Origin: Wuchereria bancrofti | Taxonomy: Eukaryota; Nematoda; Chromadorea; Rhabditida; Onchocercidae | Direction: 5' to 3' | DNA length: 64,000 bases | Assembly (NCBI GenBank): GCA_005281725.1 | Contig: SSBO01000001.1 | Location: 7,424,399 to 7,488,398 of the forward strand | Shown here: positions 1 through 12,925 of the stretch, one piece after another | Layout of the letters: each line of letters starts with the position of its first letter | How positions within the stretch are numbered: the stretch's first letter is position 1 | The notes under the pieces: generated by a model | The model's database searches: none | Told to the model about the DNA's origin: nothing | The model's input: the letters and a program-made list of their open reading frames with translations, nothing else | Position numbers and translations under genes: made by a program

Positions 1-3000
1 TCTGGATAAGTAAGTGTAGTTTTTGGATCACTTTCCAGAATTTGCTGTATAGGATCATCTTTTCCGGTACATGTATCATGACACATTTCCGGCCACTGAA
101 TGATAATAAATGGATAAATGAAAATGAATGAAAATGCAAAAATAAATCTGCTTTTTTTGCTACTTATTCAGAAACTTAAAGTTTCATAAACATTTTTTTT
201 GTCATTGAAAAAGTAATAAATAATTTGGTAGTATAAGATAATATATATTATATAATTTAGAAATTTATTAATGAGAATGAAAGGTCTTAAAGTACATAGA
301 TCAAATAGTTCGAATGTCTAGATCTAGTCCGAATGTCTCTATCAAATAGTCTGCATCACTGATAACTTAACAAGTGGTGAAGCAAATACAGTAATGTTAT
401 CATAGATGAAGTATTACATAAAGCAGATATTAGATGATATTAAGTGTCTAACGTTTGTATTGTTGCATATAATAACTTATTAAAATGATAATTATAATGA
501 TAAACTGATTTCAGAATTAAAATTAACAAATTTGTCACTTAAAACCTTTTCAACATAGGCTAAAAATAATACACTGTTTCAGTAATTATGTAATAATATG
601 CTCTAGAAATTTGCTCTTGAATTACAATTTTTGAAATTCCAGAATTTTCAATCAAATTTTTGATTCATTTTTAAAAGTTTGTTCAAATTTTGCTTAACAA
701 GAAAAAATTTCATATCATTTATGCTTCAATATAACCGTTAGATTCATTCGTTCATAAGTGACAACAATTGATTTTACTGAATGACTTAATTTTCCGAATG
801 TATTGATCGAATTTTCGCTAACAATCGAACCACTGAAACGCAATAATTTGAATAATTTGTCACATAAAATTAACAAAAAAAAGAAATGGTATGAAAACGA
901 TAGATAATAAAACGAACAAAATTCCAGAAAAAAAAAATTTTATTACAATTTTTACAAATTAAAGTGAAATAAAAATCATACAAATTTACTCAATCAGAAA
1001 AGACACAAAAAAATATTCTTACTTTGAACGCATAATTATAGCAAATTCAGCTGGTGAATTACGTCTTATAACGTTATAAGCTTGATTAGAACCATTAAAT
1101 GATAGCATTCCACGTGTTGCAACACGTAGATTGTTATGGCCGGATGCCGGATAATGATCATTGAAACAGGAAACAAACGTTTCAAACGGTAATGAAAGAT
1201 TTAATCGTTTACGGTGTACGATTGGCCCAATTAATGACAGCAATACAAATATGATTGGAAGACACTTAAAAAAAATCTTTCTTTTTTCTCTTTAAATTAT
1301 TAAAGAATTGTAATTTTTATTAATTATAAAATTAATATTAAAGCTAAGGAATAACCAAGAAAAAAAAAAGAGGAATAAAATGAATTAAATATAAATAATT
1401 AAAAAAAAATAAAGAGTAAATGATAAAATGAACACATACTACAAATGAGGCTTTTTTAATCGGTATCGATCGCCCAAAATACCAAAGTGCTCGACGTAGG
1501 CCAGCTTCAGCAAATCGAAATGCATACATCTTATACACTGGTCTTTCTTCTAGAAAAGAAAAAAGAAAGAAAGAAAGAAAAAATTCTTTTTTATTTCAAC
1601 TTAAAAAATTTCCCTATTATCAAATAAAATAAAAAAAGGATCTTTAATTGATAATTATTACCTTTTTTCTTAGTTTCATTTTCATAAATATATTTAACAA
1701 TAGCCAAGTTGATAGGCTTATAATCTTTTGCCGATAGGTATATTCCACCTGGCTTACTAATAACAAACTGCATTATTCACCAAAAACAAAAAAAAAAAGA
1801 AAAAAAAAACGACAACACAAAATTATTTAACTAATCAAAAATGATTAAGAATTGCCCATAGCATAGATGTACAAAATTTTATAACTTCTAAAAATATTTG
1901 AAATATTGAAGAGAATTAATATCTTTTCCTCCTCTTTCTTCTCTATCTCTGTATCATTTCACACTTTCCTTTTTTCTCACTTCTAATTTTGCGGGTATTA
2001 TATCTACCAAGAAAATCAAAATAGAAAAGAAAAAAGTGTTGAAATATATGGCCTTGAAAACAAAAAGAAAGAAAAATAAATAAGTAAGCAAAATAAATGC
2101 AAAAGTAAATTAAAACTGATGCAGTTTAAAAATTAAAACTAAAAATCTTGTTTTTTTTTTTCAACAAATTTTCGGTTTCATTCAAACTCAAATTTATCAC
2201 TGTGGCCCAAAAAATAAATGAAATTTGTTAGTAAAATGATAAATAATTTTTGCTTTCTTGTGATTTTGTGCTCTTTTTTGTCGTTAAATTATTTAAAAAA
2301 CAAAAATTCCTTTTTTTTTGATATTTTGAAATGGCATATTACTGAGTGACTATTTTGATTTATTTCATTTGTTTTAATTCATCAATTTTTGTTTTTTTCG
2401 AAAAAAAAATTTCTATCAATCAGCAAATTTAGTGATACGGTAAGAAGATGAATATTTTTTCTTTTTATGTATATTCGAATATGAAAAAATAAACAAGTTT
2501 GTGAATTTTACAAAACAAAAATTTTATTAAATTTTTGTTTCTTCTTTTTTTCATGGGAAATGAAAAATTAATGTTAATAAATTGGGAAAATAAAGGAATG
2601 AATAAAACGACAAAAGTAAATTATTTTTTCTTCATTTATAAGTGATTTATCCTAAATTGGAATGAAAAGAAAAAACTCTTTTCATGGAAATAATTAATTG
2701 AGATAATAATCACACCAACGAAACAAAAATATATAAATTTATGGAAATGAGAAAAAATTAGAAATAAAAATTAATTACTGATGTAATTAAAGTAACGATA
2801 TATATGAGAAGTAAAACGAATTAAAAATTGAAATTTACGGTTTCTCTTAACATTTAAGTAACTTCAAATTCGATATGAAGATAACTTCAAAGGAAGCAAT
2901 TATATTTATATGCAGAAATATTTCAAATATTTAAATTGGAGCTTACTAATTTTTGATCTAACTTTGACAGTATCACCATTTGCTTTAATTTTTTCTTTTT

Positions 3001-4902
3001 CTAATTGTGCTACTTGCAATTCATTTGTAATCCGTCGCACCAATGCTTTATCCGTGCTATTTTTCCGATTTAATGATGAAGACGATTCCGATTCCGGTTC
3101 CTGTACAATAATTATTTTCATTGATATGAATCGTAAGATAAAATTTGTAAAAATACAAAAAATAGATTGAAATTTAAAATCATTACAGTAACAGGAATAA
3201 ATATAAAGCAATCAATGTAATTAGGAATGATATTAAAGTAATTTAAAAATATTGAAAATGAACGGCAGGAATAATTGAAAATTACAAAGAATTATTACTA
3301 TTAGTAAGTAAAGATAGAAATTTCATTTTTTTCTCTTTTTTTTGGTTGAAATAAAGTCATTTCAAGAAAAAAGGAAAAAAGAAGTTATTACAAAAAAGTG
3401 TGGAAAGGTGTGAATTAAATAAATAGATATATCAACCTTTTTATCCCAAATTTTTCTTTCTTTAAAAAAAAAGAAGGAAAAAAAATTTTGATTGCAAAAG
3501 AAGCTGGAAATTTTCAAAACATTTAGATGATGTCAAGAATTCAAATAACTATTATTAATAAATAATTTCTAGTTCTAGTTTAATTAAAGAAAAACAAATT
3601 TAAATTCATAAATAATTTAATGAAGTTTCTGCTAGACAGAATAAATTATGCGCAAAAAACAAAAAACGAAGAATATTACTTTATTTATAGCTAAATTAGT
3701 ACCTCAATGTAATTTTGTCGCTGTGATGTAAATGATGTGCCATCTCGATGATATGCTGGCGGCATGCAAATTTTTTCAAGCGATTTATAACCACCACACT
3801 CTCTTTTACTTCCCTTACTATTATCACTAGCACTTAACGTATCGTCAGCACCTATATCACCTTCCTGAAAAATTCACTACACATTTAATTATTTCAAATT
3901 TGAAATCTCAAATTTTAAAGAAGAAAAGCAACTAAAAGTCATTATTTTAATAAAGTTACTACTTTGCTAATTAATTGTTCTTACCAGTAAGATTAAACTC
4001 ATATTTATTAATGAAGTTAACATTATCATAACCTTTTTTTAAAAAGACGGAAAAATGAGTATTAATAGAAATATTTTACCATAAAATTAAAAAAGAAAAT
4101 ATAACTTCTGCTTTATTAAGAATGATCGACGAAGAAAAAAAGAATAAATGACCGAAATGGTTGCGACTTCATTAGGGGTCAATGCCGGCCAAATGTTAAT
4201 GTATTACTGTCTTCAGTGTATGTATGATGAAAAGTCACTATCAAATTCCACTCTATCAAAAAAAAAAATTTTTTTTGAAATAAAGTCATTTTAAGAAAAA
4301 AGAAGTTATTGTAAAAAAGAAATCATTCGAGAAAAAAACATTATAAAAAATAAAATAATATTATAAATTATTAATATTTAATTAGTTTATAAATAATGTA
4401 AACTGAAATAGACTGGTTTTTTCTTTCTTGCAGAATTTCACTTTTTTCTTTTTGAAAATAAAAAAGTATTTAATGCAAAAAAGCCATATTTAAATAATTG
4501 AAATCATTTTCTTTCTCCTTTTTTCTTTCCCTTTCCTGTGATATAAATTATTCATTAAATACGTTGCAAGGTGTTTCATAATTTATGTTCATTTTTTTTA
4601 AATATGACAAAATTTATATACTAATAACTATGATTTGTATTTCATTCGTTTTCTTAGTACAGCATCAAAATTTTTTATTAACATTTTGACACTCATACTT
4701 TATTTTTTAAGCAATTTTTAAACATGATTTAAAAGTTCGGTAAATTTTAGGGAGAAATTTTAATCAATTAACAGTCCTATTCATTTGAAAAAGCCTTTTT
4801 TATGAAGAACAATAATAATTAATAGCTTATTATTATTGTTATTATTATTACTTATTATTATTGTTATATATCACTTATTATCATCATTAATATTATTATT
4901 AC

Positions 4903-4975
<73 letters not shown>

Positions 4976-7039
4976 GTTATTATTACTTTTCCCGATGAAT
5001 TAAAAAAAAGGAAGAGATTAAGTTTCACTATGTTGTCATTTGACGGATAATGACAATATTTTTGAAATAATTGATTATTTAAGCCTTTAATTGTATTAAA
5101 TTAAATTTGAAAGAATATTATTAGTGATAAAAGCTGCATGTTGAGTCATTCAATTAAAACTCCCATGAAATCCCGAAACATCACAAGGTCATTATTATTA
5201 TCTTCCCTCTGCCAGTTACAAATTCATCAGCCAAACACACTTAAACGACAAATATCAAAAATGATATATCATTGACCTTAAAATTCATCAACAATTGATG
5301 CTGCAATTTTACAATTAATTCATTGTTACATTTCTATTACACACTAAATTTAAATTTTGTCCTTTTAAGTTAAACAAAACAAAACAAAAAAAAGAAAAAT
5401 TTTTGCGTAACACTTAATTGTTATAATAAACATTTTATGAATGAATTGATAAAAAATATATCTTAGCAGATAATTCATAAAATAAAGCCGTTTAGCCACA
5501 AAGCGTATTTTTCCTCTCAGTACTTTTTGTTAGCTTCGTCGATGAATTTTTCATTTCAGCTTATTACTCCAAAATTTTCAAAAATAATAATGTCAAAGGA
5601 AAAGTATTAAAATTTGAGATTTAGCAATAGAATTATAACATTTTTTCTTTTCTTTCATTATTTTAATAAATACGAATAATCTTTTTTTTTTCACTATAAA
5701 ATTTTTGTCTGAATAGATAGATTAATCATTAATTAATGTTTTAAGTANNNTCAAAGGAAAAGTATTAAAATTTGAGATTTAGCAATAGAATTATAACATT
5801 TTTTCTTTTCTTTCATTATTTTAATAAATACGAATAATCTTTTTTTTTTCACTATAAAATTTTTGTCTGAATAGATAGATTAATCATTAATTAATGTTTT
5901 AAGTAATTTCAAGAAAAGGTATTTTTCAAAGCAAATAAATATAATTTCATCTGAAAAAAAAATAAATTTCATCTAATTTTATGGCAGTAAACAGATCAAG
6001 CAAAATTCGTAACAGCCTTAATCGATCATAGTAATTATCATTTAAGAAAATAATGTAAGTACGGATAGCCTTATTATTTCATTTCTTGAAATTTTTGAAA
6101 TTATAATAACATCTGATATTTATTCAATTTTTGTAGCAACAGGTCAAATTATCATTGTTTCCCCAATTCCTGAGAAATTCTTCGACCTATCACTTTCAGT
6201 GCAAAATGTAAGCATATTGGAAATTAAAATCGAATTCAAATTTCATTAGAAAAAATCATTTCACGTATAATTTCAAACAAACTCTTTGATCAAATGCTGA
6301 AATAATTAAAATGTTCTTTACTAATTGTACTAATTATTTAAATACTTGTGATTTCGTTTCGTTTCATTTCAAATTTCATTTTAATCATTTTTTCTTCTTT
6401 TTCTTTTCATCCTTTTGCTCATTATTTTTTCTTTTGTTTTCATCTTCATTCTTTTCTCTATTTTACTTCTCTTTTTCTCAGTAATTAGTTATTTCTGTTA
6501 TTTTGTTAATTTCTCGCCTTTTCCCCTCCTCATTTCTGATTTTTTTCCATTCCAAATATTTGCAAAATTCTTCTCAAAAACAATAAAGTTTTTTTTCTCT
6601 TTTTTTTAAATTTTGAAGCAAAAAAAGACAAAAGAGAATTTGTGTGTGATAAAAATTTAAACTACATTGATTAAACAAAAAAAGAGAAAACTTCGAAGAT
6701 TAAAAAAATTTTACAGATTAAAATTAGAATTTGTACAAAATTTCAATTACAAAATGATATGTAAAAGAAAAAACAAAAGAACAGAGAGGAAGAGATGAGA
6801 GAGAGAGAAAGGAAACACTGGATCTTTTGTATTAATCTTTATTTAAAATCCTTCAAAACACAATCATTTTTTAATCTTACAACTATATTTTACTAACTTC
6901 TTACCCTCTCTTCCACTCCCAATTCAGCTTTCCCCGCATCTTCCCGGCCTTCCTCTCTCAGTCTTCTTCATCTTACCCGAATAACCGGCGCCTCTTGAAT
7001 TTGGGAAGTAATTCGGGTCATAACAGTTTGTTCAGTCAT
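1..7039 (-). CDS. Patched-related (PTR-type) membrane protein, N-terminal part
   Basis: Partial gene running off the left edge. Proposed exons, 5' to 3': 7039-6977 (start, tentative), 3864-3703, 3100-2963, 1767-1662, 1549-1440, 1264-1023, 832-736, 95-1. All junctions keep phase (0,0,0,1,0,2,0). The first ~175 residues are hydrophilic, Ser/Glu-rich and unlike the family. Then comes the pre-membrane run GLRRALWYFGRSIPIKKASF and the first membrane helix CLPIIFVLLSLIGPIV. The start of the first luminal domain follows, with an EFAIIMRS strand and a Cys pair (WPEMCHDTC) ahead of a TYP motif, as in nematode PTR proteins. Patched-family proteins are RND-type transporters with a sterol-sensing domain. 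That domain and the other helices would lie outside the window. PTR proteins in worms act in cuticle, moulting and osmotic biology (family knowledge). The family call is firm. The first exon is uncertain; two rivals are listed separately. Confidence 0.78.
3985..4029 (-). other. Possible short 5' exon, 15 codons, hydrophobic
   Basis: ATG at 4029 opens MIMLTSLINMSLILL and ends at a good donor, CTG/GTAAGA, in phase 0, which again fits the exon starting at 3864. The hydrophobic peptide would look like a signal sequence, which is unusual for this protein family. I treat it as the weakest of three candidate starts. Confidence 0.2.
4813..4987. repeat. ATT/TTA microsatellite
   Basis: An imperfect TTA/ATT tract with an uninterrupted core of about 24 units (4903-4975). 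The flanks carry GTT, CTT and CAT variants, typical of an ageing simple repeat. Confidence 0.95.
5593..5905. repeat. Exact 155-bp direct duplication flanking a 3-N gap
   Basis: Bases 5593-5747 and 5751-5905 appear identical base for base, including a run of ten T, and are separated only by NNN at 5748-5750. Identity without any mutation on both sides of a token gap suggests two contig ends that overlap but were not merged. Confidence 0.95.
6977..7039 (-). other. Candidate first coding exon of the PTR gene
   Basis: ATG at 7039 opens 21 codons (MTEQTVMTRITSQIQEAPVI, then Arg) ending in a strong donor, CGG/GTAAGA, in phase 0. That joins in frame to the exon beginning at 3864. A TAA lies directly upstream in the same frame, so this is a true start or follows a trans-splice site. 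The block 6900-7060 is clearly GC-richer than its surroundings, as expected of an exon with promoter or leader sequence. No transcript evidence is available here. Confidence 0.5.
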
Positions 7040-9066
7040 TTAATATCAGACTGATTAATAGCGTCCCGAATTCTCTCTAACCATAAAGATTTTCTATAAT
7101 ATATTTATTATTATTTGTGATATAATAATATGTTCTGAAAGAAATTTTTATAGCGCAAAATTTGATATAAAAGTGAAAAAAGAAGAAAGAGATGGAAAAA
7201 TTTTTCAAATTTTTAATAATGATAATTTGTGATAATGAATGATACAAAACAATAATTAGAAACATTTTAAGTTAATGAAAAGCTGGCTTGGTTGAGTAAT
7301 TCAACAAAATTTTTTTTCGTCTTTTTACTAAGTTTTATTATGGCCTAAAATCATTAATTTGATAGCACTAAATTGTTAGTAATATATTATTTCTTAATTT
7401 TATTTCGGATTCCGTTTCATAGTTCTGCTTATTATCGCTTTCTTTTAAGATAATTACAGACTATCATTAAAACATTTATCATTAATAGGTTATCACTAAC
7501 AATTTATAGACCACCATCAGCAAATAAGTTTTATAATAAAATTTATTACAATCTTTGAGAGAAATTCTGTCAAAAGGCGAACTTAATTTTCAAAAAACAT
7601 TACATTTTATAATTTTATATTGTTTGCTTATTTAAATTTTAACAAAGAATTAACTGTCATTTATAAATTTCTATTTATTTTAAAAAATTTTTGTTTTCCT
7701 TTTGAGTTATCCAAAAAATTAAATGAGATTTTGTCGCATGCAATTGAAACCTGCATATGTTTTAAAAAGTTCAAAAAAAGTGATCCAATTCTTCAAAAAA
7801 AAGTTATTCAGTAGTTAAAGTTTTTTTTTTTTAAATTTTATAGAGGATTTTAGAGATGGAAAAAAGGGAAGAAAAATATCTACATTGTAATTAAACAAAT
7901 TATAATGTATACTACTTAATTCATTCATTTTTTTTTTTTAAAAATAGGGATCATTGAAAAGATAAATGAATGATAATGATAGAGATGATTTCATACTTAA
8001 TGCACGATTATTTGATAATTTTACAATCTAACTGATAAGTATTTTGCATAATTCTTAATTCATTTACCTTGTTTATTAATTACTATTAATTCATATCTAT
8101 GCTTAATTAAATAAGATATGAGATCCTTTGACTATTTCGTTCATTTTATTGTTAGAATATGTCATAAGAATAAGTAACATTAAAAATATCGCATCGAACA
8201 TGTCAATTATCACTAAAAGTGTGTGATAATCAGATATTATCCACAGCAAAGTTTTGGTAACTCTTAATCTTAGAAAATTTCTTAATAGCAATATCAAAAG
8301 TATCTATTATCCTAAATTAAATAAATGCAAAAAATTGACATTTAGAAAATCAATCAATCAATTTATCTCTCAGAACAATTATTCTGACTGAATGAACAGA
8401 CTGTTATTGCATTAAAATAAAATCATAGTTGCAATAACTGATAATTGATTATTAAATGTAATTTTGGTAAAAAAGTCATGGTATTCAAAATTAAATAAAA
8501 ACAGACAAATTTTTGATTAATTTTGTTATAAAACAAAAATGATAAAACTAATACGCAATTATCACTGATAAATGTGTGATAATATTACCCATAGCAAAAT
8601 AATGTAAAAATATTAATGAATAAAACAATAATTAATATATAGTGTTCAAAAAAGCAAATCAAGCAAATAACTTGTATTTCAAGATTAATCATTACACTAA
8701 TATTTGAAGTATTCATGTTTTCAAGTTGTTAAAATTAAAAAAAAAGAGTTCTTAATTGTTTAACATCTTTACATATTTTTTTAAGGTGATTAATGAATAA
8801 TATTAGAAAATGTAAAATCACAACTAAGAGTAGAAATGACAATTTTGGAAAAAAAAACACAAAAAATACTGATGAATAAATTAATGATTGATATATCGTT
8901 TATAAATATATATTTTTTCTTTTGTTTGCTTAAATTTCTCTTAACTTTCACTGCTGCATCATTCAATTTTTTTCCAAAAAAAAAAACACAAAGAAAAGTC
9001 AGATTTAATTAATGATAGCAAAAAATGTGGAATGTAAAAAGAAAACTGAAAGTAAGCAAACGTTAC

Positions 9067-9231
9067 GTGACGTGAAGTAGAAATGGTTGTTTCTTTTTTT
9101 TCATTATTTCCCTCAGCAGTAATTGACTTTTTTTCTTCCGTAGATGGTAAACGATTTTTATTTCCAGTAATTATTTCATCCAATGGCATAATTTTTTGCA
9201 GTCTAAAATTCAATTGAAATGATAATTTCAT
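9067..9231 (-). other. Candidate alternative first exon of the PTR gene
   Basis: ATG at 9231 opens 55 codons without a stop, ending at a possible donor CAC/GTAACG in phase 0, so it too would join in frame to the exon at 3864. The peptide is hydrophilic and Lys/Glu/Thr-rich (MPLDEIITGNKNRLPSTEEK in its middle), similar in flavour to the hydrophilic head of the PTR protein. It may be an alternative promoter exon, or chance open sequence in an A-rich region. Confidence 0.28.
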
Positions 9232-12200
9232 ATTTGTAGCAAAATGAAATAATTATAGATGCATGCGAGAAGAAAAAACAAAAACTTAGTATTATCAATG
9301 CAACGTAAACAGTTTTATAAATACAATTTATCAAATTCAGTATTATCATTTTAATCTAACTGATAATTTAAATTTAAGCAATCAAAGTTATTTGATTTTT
9401 GAAACTAAAATTAGCGTCAAATTGTCGAATAGAATACAAAATTTTTTCCATATGATAAGTGACTTATTTCAAATAAGTTGAAATAATGGGCTAATTCAAT
9501 TTTTTACGTTTTCTATTTTTTAATGAGGCTAATGCTTTCATTCATTTAAATTAAAATTCATACGTTGTGACGTGAAAACATGAGAACTTTATTTTCAAAA
9601 AAAGCCTTTTTTAAGCGCCCAATCATTTTGACTTGTTTCTTTAAAGGCCTAAAAATTAGGCCTAAAAACTAATGTTGCGAAAAAGGTAATTCAGATAGTA
9701 TTGAATTACTGAATTGATGTAAAAGAATGGAATTTATTGTTGTCAACAAATAATTTTCACAAGCAATTCTAATCAATTACTATGATAAATTAATAAATTA
9801 ACTTAGTTTATATTTTTTTTTTGAAAATAATATTTGATAATAAATACTAAATTAGTGAATTATTAATCAATGTTAATTCTTTTATAATTAAGACATAGAA
9901 TGTGGAAATAGTATGCAAAATATAATCATTCGTTGAGTGTATGATACGAATAATTTCCTCTCATTTTAATTAGGTCATTTTTATGTCAAAATTGTTGTGC
10001 AGTTCAAATGAATGTAGTAAAACGGACAAAAGTAAATGCGAAATAGCAGCAAAATTAACAATGTCACACTATCAATTCTTTCTCTTTTATTCTCTTTCTA
10101 TTATCAAATTCAAATATATTTATATGAGAGGGAGGGAAAAAGAGAGAGAGAAAGAGAAAATGATAAAATGAGATAGAAAAAGAAAAACAAAAAAGAAGGA
10201 AAAAAATTCGCATAAAATCAGTATAGCACATTTGATATTTGTATTTATATTCATTATCTATGCAAAATCACTTCAATGAAAATGACCTCATTGAAATGGA
10301 TAAAATAATTCATTGATATATTAGCATTTTATAATGATTCTGTATAAGATTTGCCAATGATAATTTTGGAAATAATTCATTGGCAAATATTTAGTTTCAA
10401 AATTTTAATGCTAACTAAATGAAACTTCAAAAATTAATATGTTGAAAAATTAAAAAAAAATTCGTTGATAAGTTCAGGACTAAATTTTAATTCTTATTCT
10501 TTTATAATTTCAAGGCTAATATGTCGATATTGTTAAAACTGATTCAATGAAAATTTTAAAAATGATTCGATTAGATAATAACTATGAAATGATTTATTAA
10601 TAAGTCATAAAATATTAATAAAAAGGGAAAGAAATGGAGACAAAGAGAATAAGAGAATAACACATTTTGAGAATATTTTTGATATGATAAATCGTTCTTC
10701 AATGTTATCATTTGTTAAGATAATAATGTATCATTCATTGTTGGAATTGTATTGATAAGCACTGCTAATCTCTGTTTATCTAGATAAGATAACATTGATA
10801 AAATAATCTATCATTCAATTTAAATCTATTGATAGCTCTAATTAATCCCAATGAATCAGTGAAAAAAAAAAAAACGAATGAATCAAATAATTGAGAGCAG
10901 TTTCAAATTCTTAAACCTATTTACCAAAGAAAGAAAATAAATTAATTAAGGGTTACTTTCTTTTTTGCAATCAGCTAACTGATATATCATTAATAAATTA
11001 TAGCAATTGAAATAAATCATTCACATTCAATACCTTAAGATTTCTTTCATTAAAAAAATTCTAAATTATCTAAATATTAAATATAATATATCAAATACTG
11101 AAAAATATTAAACTAACATATATATATACATGAATATGCTATCAATAATCAAAAATACAATGGACAGTATTTGAGTAACATAAAAAAACCAAATAAATAA
11201 ATTTATTTGTTTGTTTATTGTTTATATAATGTTATTGTATCAACCCATTCATTATATTAATAATTCAAACCAACTATCATTGAATATGTCAAGTTATTGA
11301 TGTTCAATTAAATGATTTTTTTTACTGTTCAGATTTAAAAATTTAATCCAATTAATTTCGGCTCAACAACTGTGATTGATCGAAACTAACGTAAATAACA
11401 GATTTAATTAAAATTTAATTTTGCCAAACTAATGAGAAATTTCATTGCTTCATTTCGGCATCAAATATTTCAATATGTAATAATAAGAAATATGTAATAA
11501 TTTTTTTCTGATCGATATTCAAAAAAAAAAAAAATTTTTACGTTTTCTTTCAAAATATAAAATTCCTTTTTGTCGTTTTATTTGTATTTTAACTTATACG
11601 CAGAAATCCATGAAAACTAGAAAAATCGTTATCATTTAATGATATTTGATAACACAATCGATTTATTCCTATTCTGATATAATTACTAATCATGCATATG
11701 TAACAAAAATGACTTGCATTCTTCGGTAATAAACGATTAACAGATGATTATATTAAGATAAGCAAAGTAAGATGAAATGAATCACCTGTCAACATTAATA
11801 TCATTATTTTTCTGAAATCTAATTAAATATATAGGGTATAATTATATTGTTAAGCATTGTTTAAGTATCTAGCATTATTTGTTTTGATGACATGTTATTG
11901 ATAATTAACGCTAATTAAGGAGTGCATTCCTTCTTGCAGTAGGTATTTTGTCTGATAATTATCAATAAAAATTTCTTGTAGTCATTATATTAATAATGGA
12001 AATATTAACAAATAATGATTTATTTCAGTTTTAAAACTTAGAATACAAATCTTTTCTAATTTAATTTATATTGTAAAATCATGAAAGTAGGAATAACTTC
12101 CATACAGTTTATTTCAAATTTTCTTTTTTTGCATTGAATTATTTTTTAATTAATGTTTGTGTCATTTAAGTTAATTGTTCTTTCTTCAAATGCTTTTAAA

Positions 12201-12735
12201 AGTATAACCGAAAATATAACCAAAATAGTAACACAAAATAATGTTTGAAATTCAATGCGAAATAATGATAGTATTACTGATATTAAGTAAATTAAGAAGC
12301 AAATAAATAAGGAGATTTTCAATTGAAAAATTGAAAGAAAGTTTGAAAAAAACCGAGAAAAAAGTGGGAAAAGGAAGTGCGAAAGATAAGGATGCAATGA
12401 TAAAGTGACAAAAAGACAAAAAACACAAAAAAGTGACAAGATGAATAAGAAGGATTCAAGTAGAGAAACTGAGAATAATTTTAAAAAAGAAAAAAACGGA
12501 GGAAAGAAATGAAAGGCTAAAACAGAAAAAGAATGATGGGTGGGTAAATCGGGATGTTCCTAAAGTGAGAAATCTTTTTAAAATCTTTTTAAATCGTTTT
12601 TTGCACCATTTTCTTGTTTTTTTTCATTTTTGAAATATTTAAAATTACCTGGTTCGAGAAAAAAGAAATGGTATTGGATGAAGAATCATGTTTTGGTAAT
12701 CCGTAAAACCAGTTTTATCAATAATGAATGAAAGA

Positions 12736-12925
12736 AAATAATAATAATGATAATAATAAAAATAAGAATAATGACGATGATGACACTAATATTAATAGTA
12801 GTAATAATAATGGCAACAATAATAATAACAAATAATGATGGTAATAATAATAGTGATAATGGTAATGATAATAATATTAATAATTAATAATAACAATAAA
12901 TGACAAATAATAATAATAATTTACA
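12736..12925. repeat. Imperfect AAT microsatellite
   Basis: About 190 bp dominated by AAT and GAT/AAC variant triplets, on the plus strand. It is degenerate rather than pure. Confidence 0.9.

Larger units (their letters stand above)
4030..6976. other. Probable PTR first intron; no gene seen
   Basis: AT-rich DNA with no convincing exon on either strand. It contains a long ATT microsatellite (4903-4975) and the assembly gap with its flanking 155-bp duplication. Open stretches such as 6415-6609 are T-rich and encode only Phe/Ile/Leu/Ser runs, which I read as composition artefacts. Confidence 0.6.

Noticed and set aside
9983..10171. 62-codon plus-strand frame with Cys residues (LCSSNECSKTDKSKCE)
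   Set aside because: The Cys pattern fits no small secreted-domain signature, the frame ends in GA-repeat-derived Glu/Arg/Lys, and no partner exon was found.
12146..12439. 97-codon hydrophobic open frame, minus strand
   Set aside because: Composed almost wholly of Phe, Leu, Ile and Ser from A-rich DNA. No splice support, and no balanced polar segments as in a real membrane protein.
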